A stretch of 48,882 nt of DNA, from NCBI GenBank assembly GCA_017882305.1, contig JADGPU010000012.1, positions 1 through 48,882 on the forward strand, read 5' to 3'. This stretch comes from Bacteroidales bacterium (lineage in GTDB: Bacteria > Bacteroidota > Bacteroidia > Bacteroidales > VadinHA17). Below, piece by piece: positions 9,574-17,737 of the stretch; the first letter of the stretch is position 1, and the number at the start of each line of letters is the position of its first letter. The notes below the pieces were generated by a model, which saw nothing but the letters and a program-made list of their open reading frames with translations, made no database searches and was not told the DNA's origin. The position numbers were made by a program, and so were the translations under genes.

Positions 9574-10683
9574 TTATAACGAGATCACGGGGTTATACAG
9601 CGAATCTCTTTCTACCGGGATTAATCCTGACTGGCGTATTAAGACACTGATCTCATCGGAGCTCATAGCCGGGTTTCCCTCTCCTGAACCTGCCATTGAA
9701 TAGATTCTTGTTGTATCATCTATTGTTCCATCCATATCATCAGTACCAAAGGAGAGAGACATCTGGGCACATTCCTTCCCGTTCATAGGCCAGTATGCTT
9801 TGATATGTGGAAAGTTATCAAGATAAATTCTTGAGACTGCATAGTTTCGAAGATCTTCAATTATATTCACTTCACCCAGATATGACATACTATTGTTCGA
9901 TTTCTTATACTTTAATGGGATAAAGGCATTGAATCCATGTGTTTTATCCTGAAGAATACGAAGTCTTTCCATGTGATCAATACGATGAGCGTAAGTTTCT
10001 ATATGGCCATAAAGCATTGTGGCGTTTGATGGAATTCCAAGCCTGTGTGCCGTTTCATGGATTCTCAGCCATAGTTCAGAAGATGATTTTTCGTCACAGA
10101 TTCTCTTTCTGAGTTCTTCATCGAATATTTCAGCACCGCCTCCCGGAATAGAATCGAGACCATACCCCTTTAGAAGATTCAAACCTTCTTCAATTGAGCA
10201 TCCTGCCAGGGAGATCATATGATCAAGTTCAATTGCGGAAAAAGCTTTTATATGGAGGGCTGGCCGGTACTCTTTAATCTTTTTTATAAGCGATCCCCAA
10301 TAATGAAGATCGTATGACGGATGTACACCCCCGACGATATGAACTTCAGTAACAGCTTTATTATCAAAACGTTTCACAATTTCAAGCATCTCTTCATGGC
10401 TGTATTCCCAGCTTTCAGGATCACCCTCAGGTTTGTGGTAAGAACAGAATCTGCAATTATAAATACACTTATTGGTTGGTTCAATATGAAAATTGCGATT
10501 GAAATATGCAAGATTTCCGTTGTGCCTTCTTCTGACAATACCTGCAAGCAGACCTAGAAGAGGCAGATCAGCATTTTTATAAAGGAACAAACCCTCCTCA
10601 GGAGTTATACGGATATTGCCGATTATCTTGTCAGCGATCACCCTGAGGTCTTTATCGGTTATAGTGGTTAAGAGGTTGGGCAT
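9574..10683 (-). CDS. mqnE: aminofutalosine synthase (radical SAM), menaquinone futalosine pathway
   Basis: 369 residues from the ATG at 10683. Radical SAM enzyme joining SAM and 3-((1-carboxyvinyl)oxy)benzoate to give aminofutalosine, an early step of menaquinone synthesis by the futalosine route. The [4Fe-4S] motif is CIYNCRFC (Cys73, Cys77, Cys80). Family signatures: HIEPTNKC, EVHIVGGVHP, GLDSIPGGGAEIF, NATMLYGHIET and PHIKAYWPMNGKE; these fit MqnE better than MqnC or CofH. An upstream TTG at 10728 overlaps the rpmH terminator and is rejected. A promoter box lies at 10704-10711. No other mqn gene is in this window. Confidence 0.9.
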   Translation of the reverse strand: MPNLLTTITDKDLRVIADKIIGNIRITPEEGLFLYKNADLPLLGLLAGIVRRRHNGNLAYFNRNFHIEPTNKCIYNCRFCSYHKPEGDPESWEYSHEEMLEIVKRFDNKAVTEVHIVGGVHPSYDLHYWGSLIKKIKEYRPALHIKAFSAIELDHMISLAGCSIEEGLNLLKGYGLDSIPGGGAEIFDEELRKRICDEKSSSELWLRIHETAHRLGIPSNATMLYGHIETYAHRIDHMERLRILQDKTHGFNAFIPLKYKKSNNSMSYLGEVNIIEDLRNYAVSRIYLDNFPHIKAYWPMNGKECAQMSLSFGTDDMDGTIDDTTRIYSMAGSGEGNPAMSSDEISVLIRQSGLIPVERDSLYNPVISL

Positions 10684-10703
10684 ATTTTTCTTTAAAAAGT
10701 CAG

Positions 10704-10711
10704 TAAAGGTA
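10704..10711 (-). promoter_or_regulatory. -7 box of mqnE
   Basis: TACCTTTA on the minus strand, 20 bases before the ATG at 10683 and just downstream of the rpmH terminator. Together these fix the mqnE start. Confidence 0.45.
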
Positions 10712-10724
10712 AGAATATTAGATA

Positions 10725-10754
10725 ACAAAAAAGGCGCCCTTTAGAAGACACCTT
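10725..10754 (-). terminator. rho-independent terminator after rpmH
   Basis: On the minus strand AAGGTGTC (10754-10747) pairs with GGCGCCTT (10738-10731) over 8 bp using two G-U pairs, with an 8-base loop and a following TTTTTT run. It begins 25 bases after the rpmH stop. Confidence 0.8.
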
Positions 10755-10778
10755 TAATAAAATATTGCAAAATATATA

Positions 10779-10937
10779 CTATCCTTTTAATTTAAGCTCA
10801 GGTGAAACTGAAAGTTTCTTTCTGCCTTTTGCTCTGCGTGAAGCAAGAACTCTTCTACCGTTAGGAGTTGACATCCTTTCCCTGAAACCGTGCTTATTTA
10901 CTCTCTTCCTTCTTGATGGTTGAAATGTCCTTTTCAT
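10779..10937 (-). CDS. rpmH: 50S ribosomal protein L34
   Basis: 52 residues, a small gene read directly from the minus strand: it begins [18 protein letters not shown] and continues [23 protein letters not shown], the classic L34 sequence, with a short C-terminal extension ([11 protein letters not shown]) common in Bacteroidota. Very basic structural protein of the large ribosomal subunit. It is transcribed alone, with its own promoter box at 10980-10987 and a strong terminator at 10725-10754. The usual rpmH neighbours rnpA and dnaA are absent. Confidence 0.98.
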   Translation of the reverse strand: MKRTFQPSRRKRVNKHGFRERMSTPNGRRVLASRRAKGRKKLSVSPELKLKG

Positions 10938-10979
10938 CTTTTCTGTTATATAAGTTGACTAACTTCTGATTTGAGAATG

Positions 10980-10987
10980 CAAATGTA
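10980..10987 (-). promoter_or_regulatory. -7 box of rpmH
   Basis: TACATTTG on the minus strand, exact match to TAnnTTTG, 42 bases before the rpmH ATG, leaving a short A/T-rich leader. Confidence 0.5.
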
Positions 10988-11037
10988 GTACTTTTTTGAA
11001 ATATAAAAACCGGGAAGGTGGTTTTTTCAAAAAAAAA

Positions 11038-11661
11038 TCAAACTGGTAGATATACAATCACTTTAGTCTCAAAAAAAGGCTCATCAAAAAAGTCCTTAAT
11101 TTCCCACAATGTTGTTTTTTTCTTAAACTGTGATAACTCAGCTGTCAGATCACCTCCTTTGAGATATAAAATACCATTTCTTAGGCTGTTGGTTCCATGG
11201 AGGCTGATGTTTTTTACAGTAAGACTGACAAATTCGGAGAATTTTGTTACTGCCCTGCTTATAACGAACTGATACTTGCCATTCTCTTCTTCAATTCTTT
11301 TACGAACCGCTACTACATTTTCTAATCCAAGTTCATCTGAAACAGCTTTGACCACTTTAATCTTTTTTTCAATTGAGTCGAGCAATGTGAATTCAGAATC
11401 AGGAAATAGTATAGCCAGCGGGATTCCCGGGAAACCGCCTCCTGTCCCGACATCCAGAATAGTGGTACCTGGTAAAAAGTTAATGACTTTTGCTATTGAT
11501 AATGAATGAAGAACATGATGAACAAAGAAATTGTCCATATCCTTGCGTGATATCACATTAATCATGTTGTTCCATCTGTCGTATATCACCTTTAACTTCG
11601 ACAGTTTATCTTTCTGAATGTCTGACAAAAACGGGAAATACCTAAAAATACATTCTGACAC
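11038..11661 (-). CDS. rsmG: 16S rRNA (guanine-527-N7) methyltransferase
   Basis: 207 residues, normal for RsmG/GidB. SAM-dependent methylation of G527 in 16S rRNA. The SAM-binding motif is ILDVGTGGGFPGIPLAI (residues 68-84), followed by LLDSIEKKIKVV and the late motif QFVISRAVTKF. Its ATG overlaps the stop of the sigma-factor gene by one base (11661), so translation is probably coupled. Confidence 0.96.
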   Translation of the reverse strand: MSECIFRYFPFLSDIQKDKLSKLKVIYDRWNNMINVISRKDMDNFFVHHVLHSLSIAKVINFLPGTTILDVGTGGGFPGIPLAILFPDSEFTLLDSIEKKIKVVKAVSDELGLENVVAVRKRIEEENGKYQFVISRAVTKFSEFVSLTVKNISLHGTNSLRNGILYLKGGDLTAELSQFKKKTTLWEIKDFFDEPFFETKVIVYLPV

Positions 11662-12257
11662 TACCTGTGACCTGTTTTAATTAATATATTATATAACAAA
11701 GTTTTGGCCCTGAATAGTTGTGCTTTTACTGTACCTATTGGTAGATTTAGCTCTGAGGAGATCTCTTCATAGGAGTATTCCTTATAATATCGAAGCTCTA
11801 TCAGTGACTTATATCTTGGCTTTAGCTGGTTCACTATATCCTTAAGTGCTGCAATCTTCTGATGATTAATCAATGACTCTTCAGGATCAGGCAAATCTGA
11901 CTGAATGTTCACGGTTACATTTTCCAAGTTATCCTGCAGATGATCAAACGGTGTAGGAGAGAGTTGCTTCTTTCTTATAAAGTCAACACAATTGTTTGTT
12001 GCAATTTTAAAAAGCCAGGTACTAAATGCGAATTTAGGTGTATATGAATCAATGTTCCTGAAAGCTTTTCCAAAAGCCTCAATAGTAAGGTCTTCGGCAT
12101 CAGATGTGTTATTCACCATTTTAAGAAGCATATAATAAATGGAATCCCTGTAGCGGTTCATCAGGCTGGCAAAAGCTTTTTCATTTCCCTTCTTTGCTTC
12201 TTCAACAAGTAACAGATCACCTTTGGCTTTGTCCGATAATTCGTGAATTATTTCCAT
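11661..12257 (-). CDS. RNA polymerase sigma factor, ECF-like (sigma-70 family)
   Basis: 198 residues with only regions 2 and 4, as in ECF sigma factors. Region 2 about 25-100 (FASLMNRYRDSIYYMLLKMV, DAEDLTIEAFGKAF, FSTWLFKIATNNCVDFIRKK), acidic linker, region 4 about 130-190 with helix-turn-helix YSYEEISSELNLPIGTVKAQLFRAK. No anti-sigma gene lies next to it; it is between a glycosyltransferase (10-base overlap) and rsmG (1-base overlap), suggesting a constitutively co-transcribed group. Regulon unknown; some Bacteroidota ECF factors control T9SS genes, which cannot be read from the sequence here. Confidence 0.92.
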   Translation of the reverse strand: MEIIHELSDKAKGDLLLVEEAKKGNEKAFASLMNRYRDSIYYMLLKMVNNTSDAEDLTIEAFGKAFRNIDSYTPKFAFSTWLFKIATNNCVDFIRKKQLSPTPFDHLQDNLENVTVNIQSDLPDPEESLINHQKIAALKDIVNQLKPRYKSLIELRYYKEYSYEEISSELNLPIGTVKAQLFRAKTLLYNILIKTGHR

Positions 12258-13378
12258 TTGTTTTTGCCGGATCTGCTCCGGTAATTACTTAAGAATATTA
12301 TGCTGTTGATTAAAGGTGAAAAAATATCGAAAAATAACAAATAAGCTAATAATCCAGGCTCATTCAACTTCTTCTGGACAAGAGTAAAAACAGTAATTTG
12401 TGTTATTGATCTTAACAGAAAAACAGCCAATAACCAGGGCCAGAGAAACATGAAGGATAGAAGTACAATGAATAATGCATAGAAAACTATTCTTGTTAAT
12501 GGTTCTGTTATTAAGAGGAACTTATCTTTGAATTTGTAATATGGAGCGGTTGTCAGATGTCTTTTCTTCTGAGTCACCCATTCATTAATGCCGGAGCATG
12601 GGATCGACCTGGTATGAGTTTCATTTCTAAACTCGACAGACGTGTTTTCCCCTGTAGCAATGGTATTAACTAACAGGTCATCATCACCTGATATCACATG
12701 GTTATGTAAGCCAAATCCTTTGTTCGTGAAAAAGACCGACCTCCTGTATGCAAGGTTTCGTCCAACGCCCATATAGGGTATCCCACGTATAGCCATGCCT
12801 AGATACTGCATTGCAATGGTCATACTGTCGTATCGGATATACTTGTTCAGCAATCCATTTTCTCGCAGGTATCCACCGTACCCCAGCACAAAATTGGTTT
12901 TCTCATCAAAATGTGATGCCATACCCTCAAGCCATTTGTCTGATTCAGGCTGACAATCAGCATCAGTAAAGAGTAAGATTTCATTCCTTGCTGCTTTTAT
13001 GCCTATGAACTGGGCAAATTTCTTATTATGAGTAAATTTGGGATCTTTGTTTACAGTGGAGATTCTCAGATGAGGATATTGTATAAGATATTTTCCAAGT
13101 ATATCATAGGAATTGTCTTCCGAGCAATCGTTAACGACAATCACTTCATAATCGGGATACTCCTGTTCCAGAACTGCGGGTAAAAAATTCAGTAGATTGT
13201 CAGCTTCATTCCTGGCACATATTATTATAGAAACGGGCTCACTGCTCCTTTTAGTTTCAGGGGACCTTTTTAAATAAACAGAGAGATAAAAGAAAAGGTA
13301 ATAGAATAACTGTATAACTGCAGCAGAAAAAAAGATACATAAAGCAATTAAAAATAAGATATTTTTGTGGTCGGCCAT
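12248..13378 (-). CDS. membrane glycosyltransferase, family 2
   Basis: 376 residues. N-terminal membrane helix (about 8-33), GT2 GT-A domain about 45-270, and hydrophobic segments at about 290-320 and 335-365. GT2 motifs: VSIIICARNEADNLLNFLPAVLEQ, the sugar-nucleotide DxD as FTDADCQP, an SGDDDLLVN acidic motif and a KKRHLTTAPYY segment in the place of Q/RxxRW. Likely transfers sugars in envelope polysaccharide or glycolipid synthesis at the inner membrane; donor and acceptor unknown. Its 3' end overlaps the sigma-factor start by 10 bases. Confidence 0.9.
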   Translation of the reverse strand: MADHKNILFLIALCIFFSAAVIQLFYYLFFYLSVYLKRSPETKRSSEPVSIIICARNEADNLLNFLPAVLEQEYPDYEVIVVNDCSEDNSYDILGKYLIQYPHLRISTVNKDPKFTHNKKFAQFIGIKAARNEILLFTDADCQPESDKWLEGMASHFDEKTNFVLGYGGYLRENGLLNKYIRYDSMTIAMQYLGMAIRGIPYMGVGRNLAYRRSVFFTNKGFGLHNHVISGDDDLLVNTIATGENTSVEFRNETHTRSIPCSGINEWVTQKKRHLTTAPYYKFKDKFLLITEPLTRIVFYALFIVLLSFMFLWPWLLAVFLLRSITQITVFTLVQKKLNEPGLLAYLLFFDIFSPLINSIIFLSNYRSRSGKNKWK

Positions 13379-13480
13379 TTGACTTCCAAATATGTCAGCA
13401 ATATTAATAAGATTAACGGAAAGGCAAAAAATATATTACAACAATAATTCCTTATAATTTTATTAGCCGTAGGGAAAAAT

Positions 13481-13488
13481 TACCTTTA
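13481..13488 (+). promoter_or_regulatory. -7 box of tgt
   Basis: TACCTTTA, 26 bases before the ATG at 13515. Its last base is the A of an in-frame ATG at 13488, so that ATG would lie at or upstream of the transcription start and is not used. Confidence 0.45.
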
Positions 13489-13514
13489 TGCTTCGAAAAA
13501 AGAGATTTTACGAT

Positions 13515-14642
13515 ATGTTTATAATTGAGAGCAGGGATCCAGAATCAAAAGCGCGTACGGGTATTCTGAAAACGCCACATGGAGATATCCCTACTCCTAT
13601 ATTCATGCCGGTGGGTACAGGCGGTACAGTTAAAGGTATCCTGCACCGTGATCTTACAGAGGATATTAATGCAAAAATAATACTTGGAAATACATATCAT
13701 CTTTACCTACGTCCTGGTACTGAGGTACTTAAGATGGCAGGTGGACTTCATCGCTTTATGTCCTGGGAGCGTCCTATTCTTACCGACAGCGGAGGTTATC
13801 AGGTCTTTTCGTTAACCGGGAATAGAAAGCTTACTGATGAAGGAGCAATTTTTAAATCGCATATTGATGGATCGACGCATCTCTTTACTCCAGAAAATAC
13901 GATTGATATTCAACGTATTATTGGTTCCGATATAATGATGGCGTTCGATGAGTGTGCTCCATGGCCATGTGATTATGCCTATGCTAAAAAATCAGTTGCA
14001 CTTACACATCACTGGCTCGACAGGGCAGTTATAAGATATAATGAAACGGACTCTTTATGGAGTAACGAACAGTTACTCTTTCCAATCGTCCAGGGGGGAA
14101 CATTTGATGATCTGAGAATAGAATCAGCTGAAAAAACAGCTTCTGCCGGAATGGAAGGAAATGCAATCGGAGGCTTGTCTGTGGGAGAACCTGCTGATGA
14201 GATGTACAGGATTATAGAGGTTGTAAATGATATACTTCCTGATGAAAAACCACGATATCTTATGGGAGTCGGTACTCCGGTCAACATCCTTGAAGCCATC
14301 GAAAGAGGTATTGATATGTTCGATTGTGTTATACCGACACGCAATGGAAGAAATGGAATGCTGTTTACCGGAGAGGGTACCATAAACATAAGGAACAAAA
14401 AATGGATGGATGATTTCAGTCCGATAGATCCTGATGCCCCTTCAGCAGTAAGTCTATGCTATTCAAAGGCATATCTCAGGCACCTGGTAATGTCAGGTGA
14501 AAATCTCGGAGCGCAGATCGCAAGTATACATAACCTGGCTTTTTATCTGAAGCTGGTTGGTGAAGCACGTAAAAAAATTGCAGAAGGTAATTTTAAAAAA
14601 TGGAAAAACTCAATAATAAAAAAGCTTTCAGAGCGGCTATAG
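13515..14642 (+). CDS. tgt: queuine/preQ1 tRNA-ribosyltransferase
   Basis: 375 residues from the ATG at 13515 (MFIIESRDPESKARTG); a further in-frame ATG at 13488 overlaps the promoter box. Exchanges guanine 34 for preQ1 in tRNAs with GUN anticodons, the base-insertion step of queuosine synthesis. Signatures: TPIFMPVGTGGTVKG, LTDSGGYQVFSL with the catalytic Asp, MAFDECAPWP, and GGLSVGEP. The zinc-binding end is degenerate in the visible part (VSLCYSKAYLRHLV). The permease gene starts inside its 3' end (43-base overlap). Confidence 0.94.
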   Translation: MFIIESRDPESKARTGILKTPHGDIPTPIFMPVGTGGTVKGILHRDLTEDINAKIILGNTYHLYLRPGTEVLKMAGGLHRFMSWERPILTDSGGYQVFSLTGNRKLTDEGAIFKSHIDGSTHLFTPENTIDIQRIIGSDIMMAFDECAPWPCDYAYAKKSVALTHHWLDRAVIRYNETDSLWSNEQLLFPIVQGGTFDDLRIESAEKTASAGMEGNAIGGLSVGEPADEMYRIIEVVNDILPDEKPRYLMGVGTPVNILEAIERGIDMFDCVIPTRNGRNGMLFTGEGTINIRNKKWMDDFSPIDPDAPSAVSLCYSKAYLRHLVMSGENLGAQIASIHNLAFYLKLVGEARKKIAEGNFKKWKNSIIKKLSERL

Positions 14643-15736
14643 GTTTTCTGAAGCCAAAACTTATTGATGCTTATATTATCAGGAAGTTCCTTGGTACCTT
14701 TTTCTTTTGTATTGTATTGATACTGACCATTGCTGTTGTGTTTGATTTCGCTGAAAAAATCGACAACTTCATGGAGAAGCAGGCTCCTGTGAAGGCGATT
14801 ATATTTGAATATTACATGAATTTCATTCCATATTTTGCGATGCTTTTTGCACCGCTGTTTGTCTTTATTGCTGTTATTTTCTTCACTTCTAAAATGGCGG
14901 TAAGTACAGAAATAATAGCAATTCTGAACTGTGGAATGAGTTTCAGAAGGATGATGTGGCCATATTTTCTTTCAGCTTTTGTCATAGCAACATTTACATT
15001 CGTTCTTACCAATTTCGTTATCCCCAAATCGAACCTCATAAGGATGGATTTTGAAGATAAGTACTATCATTCCTCAAACAAAAGGATAACAGTAGAAAAC
15101 ATTCACCGGCAGGTATCTAAAGATATTTTAGTCTATATGGGAACCTTCAATCCTCTGAGTCAGAGAGGACAGAATTTCACAATAGAAAAAGTTGATAGTG
15201 GAAAACTCATATCGAAACTATCAGCCACTTCTGTAACTTATGACACTGCCAAGCATAAGTGGACCGCACTTAATTATTATATCCGCGAAATAAAAGGAAA
15301 TGAGGAGATTATCACTAAGGGTAAACAAATTGATACTACTCTTAATAAAATACAACCAGATGATTTTTCAAGGGACCCGGATTTTGTGGGAACCATGACA
15401 TCCCGTGAGCTGGAAGATTATATCAAACTCCTCCGGCTCCAGGGATCGGATGAACTTAAACTTTTCCTTATAGAAAAATACAGAAGGTTTGCTAATCCCT
15501 TTGCTGTTTTTATACTTACACTTATCGGTGTCTCCCTGTCCTCAAGGAAGATAAGGGGAGGTATCGGTATGAATATCGGCATAGGCCTTGGACTTAGTTT
15601 TTCCTATATTCTGTTTTTACAGTTTGCTTCACAATTTTGCCTCAAAGGTAACCTTGGTCCAATGCTCGCAATGTGGATCCCAAACATCATTTATTCACTA
15701 ATAGGTCTCGTGCTTTATAAATTGGCCCCGAAATAG
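14600..15736 (+). CDS. lptG: LptF/LptG-family permease (YjgP/YjgQ), LPS export
   Basis: 378 residues. Membrane helices at about 34-54, 74-95, 122-142 and three more at 300-375, with a large periplasmic beta domain between (about 150-290), the LptF/G layout. Part of the ABC machine that pulls lipopolysaccharide from the inner membrane. Signatures: IIRKFLGTFFFCIVLILTIAVVFDFAEKIDNF and EKYRRFANPFAVFILTLIGVSLS. The ATG used lies within the tgt end (43-base overlap) with GAAGG about 12 bases upstream. Which of LptF or LptG it is cannot be decided; Bacteroidota often encode them apart. Confidence 0.85.
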   Translation: MEKLNNKKAFRAAIGFLKPKLIDAYIIRKFLGTFFFCIVLILTIAVVFDFAEKIDNFMEKQAPVKAIIFEYYMNFIPYFAMLFAPLFVFIAVIFFTSKMAVSTEIIAILNCGMSFRRMMWPYFLSAFVIATFTFVLTNFVIPKSNLIRMDFEDKYYHSSNKRITVENIHRQVSKDILVYMGTFNPLSQRGQNFTIEKVDSGKLISKLSATSVTYDTAKHKWTALNYYIREIKGNEEIITKGKQIDTTLNKIQPDDFSRDPDFVGTMTSRELEDYIKLLRLQGSDELKLFLIEKYRRFANPFAVFILTLIGVSLSSRKIRGGIGMNIGIGLGLSFSYILFLQFASQFCLKGNLGPMLAMWIPNIIYSLIGLVLYKLAPK

Positions 15737-15746
15737 TTTATAACTC

Positions 15747-15769
15747 GTACAATTTCCTTAAAATTGTAC
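15747..15769. promoter_or_regulatory. 23-bp perfect dyad upstream of pccB/mmdA
   Basis: GTACAATTT, five bases (CCTTA), AAATTGTAC: a perfect 9-bp inverted repeat 11 bases after the lptG stop and 61 bases before the carboxylase start. There is no T-run after it, so it is a poor rho-independent terminator and a better candidate for an operator. Confidence 0.4.
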
Positions 15770-15829
15770 CCTGAAATTGAGCTCCAATAAAAGAAAATGA
15801 TTCATAAAGGATAATTAAAACGGATTTAT

Positions 15830-17374
15830 ATGCCAGTCAACAAAAAGATACGTGAACTGCAGGAAAAACGTGAGAAGGTTCTTCTTGGCGGAGGAGAACA
15901 GGCTATTGAGAAGCAGAAATCTATGGGGAAACGAACAGCCCGTGAACGCATTATGGCGTTACTTGATGAAAATTCCTTCAATGAGTACGACTTGTTTGTT
16001 GAGCACGATGCACGTGATTTTGATATGGATAAGAAGTCTCTGCCAAGCGATGGTGTAATTATTGGCTCAGGGACTATTTATGGAGCTCCTGTTGCAATTT
16101 TTGCTCAGGATTTTACAGTTGCCGGAGGGTCTCTGGGGTTGATGCATTCGAGAAAGATTACCAAGATAATGGATCATGCACTTAAGATGAGAATGCCACT
16201 AATAGGGATTAACGATTCAGGAGGTGCCAGGATTCAGGAAGGCGTTAATTCACTTGCAGGTTATGGTGAGATTTTCTTCCGCAACACTATATCCAGTGGT
16301 GTCATTCCACAAATTTCGGTTATTCTTGGCCCATGTGCCGGTGGTGCCGTTTATTCACCTGCTCTTACCGATTTTGTTTTTGTAGTTGACAATATTTCAA
16401 AAATGTTTATCACCGGACCAGAGGTGATAAAAACTGTTCTCGGAGAAGAAATTTCCATGGAAGATCTCGGTGGTGCAAGAGTGCAAAGTGAAATTACAGG
16501 TAATGCTCACTTCTTTGCATTGAGCGAAAAGGAGTGTTTTGATCAGATCAAAAAACTAATCACTTTTATTCCATGGAATAATGGACAGAAAGCTATGATG
16601 TTTGAACCTGGGGAACCGAAACCTGAATATAATATTAACAAGATTGTCCCGGAAGATCCAACTCTCCCTTATGATGTCAAAGATGTTATCAGGGCAATTG
16701 TGGACAATTCGGATTTCTTTGAGATTATGGAGCTTTATGCAAAAAACATTGTGATAGGTTTTGGCAGAATGGGAGGACGTACAACGGGGTTTGTTGCCAA
16801 CCAGCCTCTCGAAATGGCAGGAGTACTGGATGTTGATTCTTCCGATAAAGCTGCAAGATTCATCCGTTATTGTGATGCTTTCAACATTCCTATTATTACG
16901 TTGGTCGACCTGCCGGGTTATCTGCCAGGTGTGGATCAGGAACATGCAGGTGTGATACGGCATGGAGCGAAGGTTCTTTATGCTTACAGTGAAGCTACAG
17001 TTCCGAAACTGACTGTCATATTAAGAAAAGCATACGGCGGAGGATATATAGCGATGAGTTCACGTCATCTCCATGCTGATTTTGTTTTTGCATGGCCATC
17101 TGCTGAAATTGCGGTTATGGGACCTGAAGGAGCTGCAAATATTATATTCAGGAAGGAGATTTTGTCTGCTGTTGATCCTGAGGCGATGAGAAGACAAAAG
17201 GTTGAAGAGTACAAAACCAAGTTTGCCAACCCGTATGTTGCTGCTTCACGAGGATATGTCGATGCCGTTATTGTCCCTTCCGAAACCAGAAAATTTCTTA
17301 TGCATTCTATTGAGGTATCTGAGAATAAGGATGTTACAATGCCACACAAAAAACACGGCCTGCCTCCTTTTTAG
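15830..17374 (+). CDS. pccB/mmdA: acyl-CoA (propionyl/methylmalonyl-CoA) carboxyltransferase subunit
   Basis: 514 residues, full length for PccB/MmdA. Carboxyltransferase moving CO2 between carboxybiotin and an acyl-CoA, in propionyl-CoA carboxylase or, in reverse, sodium-pumping methylmalonyl-CoA decarboxylase. Signatures: GKRTARERIMALLDENSF, GINDSGGARIQEGVNSL, ILGPCAGGAVYSPALTDF, and in the C-terminal half VDLPGYLPGVDQEHAGVIRH and RKAYGGGYIAM. The biotin carrier gene follows 32 bases later, but no biotin carboxylase or membrane decarboxylase subunit is beside it, so the direction of the reaction cannot be decided. MeaB at 34427 supports a methylmalonyl-CoA pathway in this cell. Confidence 0.93.
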   Translation: MPVNKKIRELQEKREKVLLGGGEQAIEKQKSMGKRTARERIMALLDENSFNEYDLFVEHDARDFDMDKKSLPSDGVIIGSGTIYGAPVAIFAQDFTVAGGSLGLMHSRKITKIMDHALKMRMPLIGINDSGGARIQEGVNSLAGYGEIFFRNTISSGVIPQISVILGPCAGGAVYSPALTDFVFVVDNISKMFITGPEVIKTVLGEEISMEDLGGARVQSEITGNAHFFALSEKECFDQIKKLITFIPWNNGQKAMMFEPGEPKPEYNINKIVPEDPTLPYDVKDVIRAIVDNSDFFEIMELYAKNIVIGFGRMGGRTTGFVANQPLEMAGVLDVDSSDKAARFIRYCDAFNIPIITLVDLPGYLPGVDQEHAGVIRHGAKVLYAYSEATVPKLTVILRKAYGGGYIAMSSRHLHADFVFAWPSAEIAVMGPEGAANIIFRKEILSAVDPEAMRRQKVEEYKTKFANPYVAASRGYVDAVIVPSETRKFLMHSIEVSENKDVTMPHKKHGLPPF

Positions 17375-17406
17375 TTAAATGCGCACAAAAAATTAATGAA
17401 ACAATC

Positions 17407-17724
17407 ATGGATAAAAATGATAAGTTAGGATTCCTCAATATTGACACCAGTTTATATCAGACACGGATAAGTAATAAATTTCAAAACAGGAAATCTTATC
17501 AGCCTGCTGACCCCCGGATTATTCTAAGCTTTATCCCCGGTATTATTCTCGATATCTTTATAGAGCCCGGGCAGAATATTTCGAAGGGCGAAGACTTGAT
17601 GATACTTGAAGCCATGAAGATGCAGAACAAATTGAAATGCAATATGGATGGCAAAGTAAAATCAGTAGCGGTTAAAAAGGGAGATAAAGTATCTAAAGGG
17701 ACCGTATTATTGGAACTTGAATAA
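17407..17724 (+). CDS. biotin carboxyl carrier protein
   Basis: 105 residues. A short N-terminal extension (about 1-36) and then one biotinyl domain with the EAMKM motif; Lys71 is the biotinylated lysine. Strands FIPGIILDIFIEPGQNISKGEDLMILEAMKM-like and KVKSVAVKKGDKVSKGTVLLELE frame the hairpin. It carries CO2 for the carboxyltransferase encoded just upstream. Ends 13 bases from the convergent ispE stop. Confidence 0.94.
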   Translation: MDKNDKLGFLNIDTSLYQTRISNKFQNRKSYQPADPRIILSFIPGIILDIFIEPGQNISKGEDLMILEAMKMQNKLKCNMDGKVKSVAVKKGDKVSKGTVLLELE

Positions 17725-17737
17725 AGGTGGTGGCAAA

